A stretch of 64,000 bases of DNA from Cyclospora cayetanensis. Lineage: Eukaryota; Apicomplexa; Conoidasida; Eucoccidiorida; Eimeriidae. The DNA lies in the NCBI RefSeq assembly GCF_002999335.1, contig NW_020312095.1, positions 1 to 64,000 on the forward strand. The letters are read 5' to 3'. A model generated the notes under the pieces. That model saw only the letters and a program-made list of their open reading frames with translations. It had not been told where the DNA came from and searched no databases. This document shows, piece after piece, positions 58,561 to 64,000 of this stretch (its first letter is position 1; each line of letters starts with the position of its first letter). The position numbers were made by a program, and so were the translations under genes.

Positions 58561-60287
58561 GCACAATGCAGATGTGTTGCTTAATGCCAGTTCATTGGTG
58601 TTAGGACAGTAAAAACCCCAATCGCTCGACTTAGTGCGAATTGCCAAAAAGCCGACGTCGCACGCGGTGGAGTGACTGAGTGCAAATGTATGTGGCGAAT
58701 GCCAACAGGAAGCTAACCAAGGAACTGCTATGGAAAATCACAGGCACCCTCTATGCTCAAGTTACAAGCTTCAAGCGCCACACGCACTTATTTATTTTGA
58801 GTAGTAGTGCTAGTACCATCTACAATCTGTAGATGGTTCGCATTTTTCATACTAAGGAACCAGATTTTAGTGCGTCAAAGCCGAAGGGCCGGTGTTGCGT
58901 GGGCTCACGGCCTGCCAAAAGAGCTGAGAGCCCAATAACTTTTTTTCTGGCTGTAAACACTGCATTGTAGGTGATAACATGGCTGGGGCTTGTAGGCAGG
59001 CCTTCATATTGATGGTCGAGGTCTCGATGTCAGTGCGATGCCCGAACAAGCTTGAGCATATATATAATCATTCTTCAAGCCGAATGAGGCCATACACTGC
59101 AGAGATTGCCGTTAAATAAAATGATTGTCCTCTGAAGAGCAGGGTTGACCCAGCCAGATTAACGATAACAGCGATTGCCCACCCATTTGACGAAGGCGAG
59201 CGGTTCCCAGAAGGAGGGCGACCCCTCGCCGAGGTCGTCAAGGAACCCTCAGCAGATCAGCACACGTCTGGTGTTTGTACCTTTACTATTATTTGTGGAG
59301 TCTCTAGTGTAGGCCAAAGGGTGGAAACATGCAACACTTCGGGCTGATTGCAAATATGGAACGATGCAAGCTGATCGTGAGTGCCCATTTCTAGTTAAAT
59401 TCTTGTGGTATGGCGAGCATTAAGCCACGCTATATGATTAAAGTCTGTTTTATTATATGGAAAATGGCCAATATGTGTGATAACAAGGGCACGGAGCCAG
59501 CTTCGGCGCTGGCCAATTCTGGGGAGAGGCCGCCATGACCAGTGGTCCACAGTTATGTCTAAGTGAAACAGCAATACTTTGTTTCAAACTTCCAAACAGA
59601 AAATAAGCGAAAACCTCGACAAAACAAAATAAGCCAGCCTTTTGGACTAAATGAACTTCAGATCATAAAAGCGTGCTGGCGGTCCGGTGACCTTGGTAGA
59701 TCTACGTATGATTGCGGATAGTTCACTGAAGCTTCACTTCCCAGCAGATCTTTTCTGAATCAAAGTGTATCTATTCGTCTGCTGTATGCTCTTGTACCTG
59801 TTAGTGCTGAATTAGCTCCACAAACTCTGAACCCTACCGAACAGGCTAAATCGCTCCGATGAATAATGAATTAATGGGAGTGTGGGCAAGAACACCGGAG
59901 CACTATCACTGGTAAAATCTGCAATCTGGGCGCTAATGGAAAAGAGGGAATGAGTGTATGGTTGTTCTGCTTGGTTACCTAGGCATTTCCCGCCAAACGG
60001 TAGCAAGCGTAGTAACTTGAAGATTCACCAGCCAACCAGGAACGCTTGACTCAATCTAAAACAGTTTGGCGGATTGCCTTGCTGTATTTTTCTGTAGTAA
60101 AATTCTGGCTGTGCTGATTTCCTAAGTAAAGACGTGACGTGTACAAAAGTACCTCGAGAGCGCCAGAACTGCACAGGGCTTTCGCCCCACACTGTAAAGC
60201 AGATTCATTGGTTCCTCCCCGCTCATTGTGCATGACAATTGGTGACGTTGCCGCTATTGTCTGAATTTTCAGGATGCGACACACTAC
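58561..60287. other. Region between the two MscS-like loci
   Basis: Stop-rich in all frames. It should hold the C-terminal exons of the upstream MscS-like gene (a phase-matched small exon is possible at about 60196-60155) and the promoter of the downstream copy. No domain is seen. Confidence 0.35.
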
Positions 60288-63200
60288 CATACGCCTGTGG
60301 TTTAGCCATTAGTAACACACGCTGCTTCGGTTCTTCAGAAGTGATAGCGTCTTCAATCAGAAATTTGTGGATCAGTAGAGTTAGCTCTGTGCGTAAGCGA
60401 AGAACATGGGGCCGATTTGTCCAATTATCCGTATATCTAATCCGAATGAAGATCTGAGTGATAAGATGTGCAGAGGTATATAAATGAGGACACGCACGAT
60501 TAGGCATATGGCAGATTGGCAGATGCACGAGCAGCGGAAGCTGTGCTGCAGGACCCATGTGAAGTCATCGTACGGTTAGCATATTCATACACCTAGAACT
60601 CTAGTCGGGATTTTTAGTTAGTTTCTGCCCAACTTGAAAATACGCACCTCTAACAATCTGCTGGGTTGGACGTCACCGACGAAGATGCAGAGAGAGTCTT
60701 TAACGAGGTCTAGAAGTTCCTGCAAAGCTTGCTTAACCCGAATTTGAAGAGGTCTAATATGATTTAAACTAGTCTGAAAGGTTGCGTGTATAGTGAATTT
60801 AAGCGCTGCATTTTGACAGCGCCTCTCATTGACGATCTTTCTTCCCCACAATATGCTGTTGCTGATGACCACCTGAAGCAGCACCCAGCAGCAAAGTGTG
60901 TACTGATGCGTGAAAGAAGATGAACGTTCCGAAAGGGCGAAATCCGATTTTTGTTGATGTGCCATAGCTTACCATGCTGCCATAAATGTCCTTGAACTCC
61001 GTGGTGTAAGTACAAATCCGGTGAACAAGCAGGAAGTGCGCACCTTTAATATGAACGCGGTACCCAACACTGTAAGGATTTGTAACTATGAGAAAAAAGA
61101 ATAGAATTCACAAACTGCTCATATACGTTGCGTGTTCACACACATGCGGGCAAAGAAGGTATGATATGGGCGGAATGAAAGCGTTTGGTATTACGAGTCC
61201 AGAAAGTTTCAAGTCAATTGGGCTTTTGAGGCCTCTGCAGGATAAATCGACGTACTGAGAGCCACAATCAGAGCTGAAACAGCGGCTGAGCCTGTGGCAA
61301 GCACGGTGTCAGTGTCCACTCCAAGAACCCACCATAGAGCCAAAAAAGTTGCCGCTTACAGCACAGCCGCGATAATTTGGCGGACCGTCCTGCAGATGCT
61401 AGTCTGATACTGTAAATGGTAGCAAGACAGCAAGGCTCAGTATTATGCTCCTGAGGCCTTTAAACACTCATTCCAATCAAACTACCCTTGTCTAAACCGT
61501 GCTTCTGCAGGCAACCGCCCCAACTCCCACCAGGTACAGCCTAGACCATGGAAAAAGCGATATTTCATAGGGCCGCGCAGCCCACCAATGGCACTTTCGT
61601 ATTATGCATACCCGTGTCGATTTTTGAATCAGGTTCCGATACTTGTGTAAAGATGTGAGGGCTCGAACAAACATCGGCTTGCGGATTTTGCCATGACCTA
61701 TGCCGGTTAAGATCAAGCACTAATGTTTTGTTTCACTCCTGAAACTCATTTAGATAAGATGCGTTTGGACAGGATTATCCTGTTTCTGAGCTGCGGTCTG
61801 TGCCGTTGCCTCCAACTGTAGAACACGTGGAGCTGGCGTAGTCTCGTGCAATTAATAGATACAGATACAGTCGCAAAAGCAATATTTACTCACCTGTGAA
61901 TTCAGAAAGTTGGATGAGTTCCTCTTTTTCGTCTGGTGCTAAGAAGAGATTGGGATATTTCTTTGGGAAACAGGCGATCCCAGGAATGTGCGCGTTTCCT
62001 CTCCGTGCTTAGGATCGGTGATCTTCTCCATGGCGACCTTACTGGCTCTAAATGGCCCTTGTCATGCGTTTGACCTTTCTTCTTTGCCATTATAATTGTG
62101 TTGCCTCGTTTCCTTTTCAGTGCTGCGTTAACGCTGCCACCCAGTGCTCCTACCATAGGTGTTGTCGGCATTTGCGGCGTGAATACTTTCAGAAAGACAT
62201 CTTCACCTTTGCGCTCCAAAGAGGTACAGCCACTAAATTCGTGACGATCTCCTACACTCCATCTGTACGAAGCTGAGTTCATGAGGCTAACAACCGTTGG
62301 CAGCTCTAGGGTGCTAGAGGAGCTGCCATATTGTGCTCCGTGATAATTAGATGCCAGTGATGACTTCCCGCGCTCTTCGTTGGAGGAGGGAGGACCAGAA
62401 GCTTTAGATTGAAGAGATCGTGCACAAAGTGGACTGGGTTTGGGATATGGAAAAGCGTCAGTCAGACAGCTGCTGAGCTTTATCCTCGAGCCAGCAGAGC
62501 GCGGAAAGCCGTTGCCATGGTCAGCACGGGGTCCTTGTTGCTGTGGACGCTCCTGCATTGGTTCATGCTTCGACTCTGTTTTCTGAAAGCATGATCGAAC
62601 GCACAGTGCAAGAGACTGAAAAGTATTGGGTAGAAAATCGAAATAGGCATTAATATGGCTGTTTCCCGCATCACACTATGGGGCCAAAAAGTAAGGCGCC
62701 CGCCTGACAGCCATGTTACTCTCTGTAAGTCTAACAAGTTGCTCATCTCAATTTTGCCGCTTTGGACTGCGCATGTGGTACTGTTCAGGGACAAGAGGTG
62801 GTGGAGATTTCCTGGGGCTAGCTGTGATTCTGGCCTTGGCAGTCTCGGTTGAGGCTTGCGCATCGGTGCCTACCATCCGGCGGGAGATACGGACCAGTGG
62901 CCATGCACATATGGGCATGACACGGAATCTGCTGCACCGGACTGTAGGAGATACCCTGGTCACTGATTGCTTCGGCTTCTGGATGTGAACCTGTTCGCTG
63001 ATGGCGTATCCAAAGGCGTCCTGCTTTTTAACATATTGAGATCAGCCATGAAGGCATCAAACAAATTCGAAGGTACTTTATGCACAATGGCGTATTAAGA
63101 AAGAACGTTCCCCCTTGATGGAAGCAACTGGAGGGCAACGCTGTACATACTGAAGAAGTAGCGAGTTATAAAAGGGGCTCTTGGAGCTCTGTTCGATAGT

Positions 63201-63840
63201 GCTTTTCTCGAGCTGGTTTGGCACGGCTGTGCAAGAACGGACAGTACAACTATGACACCATCGGTATTCTAGAGAGTCAGCAGCCTGTTTCGTGGGCAGT
63301 TATTTCACAATGTGATTCGGGGACCACTGATCAAATTGGAAACTAACGAGTTAAAAGGAATGCGTTGCCTACCGTGGCGTACAGGCGAGTGCTCCGCCAA
63401 CGACCGTTTCCAGTAGTGGCGTATTTGTAGACTGGGTATATATTGGGCCACCTGGAAGGTGTGTGCAGCGTGATACGAGAATAAGGCGGCCTGATCATCG
63501 ACAGTGATTTGCTCGCACTCCATAGTGACACAAGAGCGCCGAACTGTGCTAATCAGTAGATCCAGCAAGCCTGTTGCTGATCAACCTTTTCTGCAGCTTG
63601 GACTCCTTGGAGGCTCTATAGTTCGCACTGTTTACCATTGTCAGCCACGAGTGCTTACAGTATGTAAGTGTAAGGAAACACTAGAGACCAGTCCAGAAAG
63701 CACGAGAGGTACGCGTCTCATACCTTCTTGCAGTGGATATGGGCAGCCGGACGAGGGCCGTCGCAACTGTGGCCCTTCGTATCTGAAAAGCCTTGTATGC
63801 ATTCCTGATAAAACATAATACCATTACTCCCCACCGCTGT
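60288..63840 (-). CDS. MscS-like mechanosensitive ion channel (channel domain intact, ends not fixed)
   Basis: Small-conductance mechanosensitive channels open with membrane tension and release osmolytes or ions. Four phase-matched minus-strand exons carry the conserved domain. 61354-61256: pore helix WWVLGVDTDTVLATGSAAVS, matching the L-G-V-x-T-T-x-L-L-A pattern. 61085-60973: NPYSVGYRVHIKG, matching the P-F-x-V-G-D-R-V-x-I-x-G start of the beta domain, then CTYTTEFKDIYGSM. 60872-60648: VVISNSILWGRKIVNERR, matching the V-x-x-P-N-S-x-L block, ending DSLCIFVGDVQPSRLLE. 60453-60288: IFIRIRYTDNWTNRPHVLRL. The normal Asp of GDRV is Tyr here. The linker between the pore helix and NPYSVG is shorter than usual, so a small exon may be missed. 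Upstream candidate exons at about 61944-61895 (APDEKEELIQLSEFT), 62.6 kb and 63840-63713 are not joined with confidence. The real start may lie beyond the window. Confidence 0.62.
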
Positions 63841-64000
63841 AGTGGAAAAGTGCGTTGTATCCTTACGGGTCGTGGGACAGTCCGTTGCTTCCCCATATGT
63901 AATCCCACAGCGGATTTGTAACCTGCTGTGTTACACCTTTATTTTAACTTTTATGCTGACCAACGCAAGAAGAGCTGTGCAATCAACGAGCATCTGGTCA

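Overview
The window looks like nuclear DNA of a coccidian apicomplexan, most probably an Eimeria species. The support is: protein genes cut into many short exons with GT-AG borders; CAG/CTG-driven polyglutamine and other single-residue runs inside exons; many micro- and minisatellites in introns; organelle-targeted chaperones with long low-complexity leaders; and a decayed Ty3/gypsy (chromovirus-type) retrotransposon, an element class that among apicomplexans is known from Eimeria. The genus is an inference; no marker gene here settles it.

Two kinds of DNA alternate. GC- and repeat-rich blocks (about 1-24.3, 33-50.3 kb) carry the recognisable genes. Repeat-poor blocks (about 24.3-33 and 50.4-64 kb) have many stops; the first holds retroelement remains and the second holds a tandem pair of MscS-like channel loci.

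Layout. 0.4-1.7 kb (-): 5' part of a PiT phosphate transporter running off the left edge. 1.7-5.5 kb: no firm gene, one 33-bp minisatellite. 5.5-14.0 kb (-): WW/FF-domain pre-mRNA processing factor (PRP40/TCERG1 type) with introns full of satellites and one possible 19-nt intron. 14.7-17.9 kb (+): tentative Q-rich protein, divergent from the former. 18.5-23.8 kb (-): complete nine-exon type I DnaJ, probably mitochondrial, with a ~415-residue leader. 26.1-32.6 kb: degenerate LTR retrotransposon (RT, RNase H, integrase remains in order). 33.4-36.4 kb (+): LSM14/Scd6. 39.6-41.4 kb (+): divergent mitochondrial carrier. 43.0-44.8 kb (-): J-domain protein with a C-terminal membrane anchor. 46.1-47.4 kb (+): unrecognised Cys/Ala-rich protein. 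47.9-50.1 kb (-): WD40 protein resembling WDR89. 53.0-58.6 kb (-): MscS-like locus with in-frame stops. 60.3-63.8 kb (-): second MscS-like locus whose channel domain is intact across four phase-matched exons.

The genes form no operon. Themes are RNA metabolism (WW/FF splicing factor, LSM14), organelle protein folding and transport (two DnaJ proteins, SLC25-type carrier), and membrane transport (PiT, MscS-like). All exon borders were read by eye from reading frame, splice consensus and phase. Joins where phase and homology agree are strong; gene ends and small terminal exons are weaker. No tRNA, rRNA or CRISPR was found.
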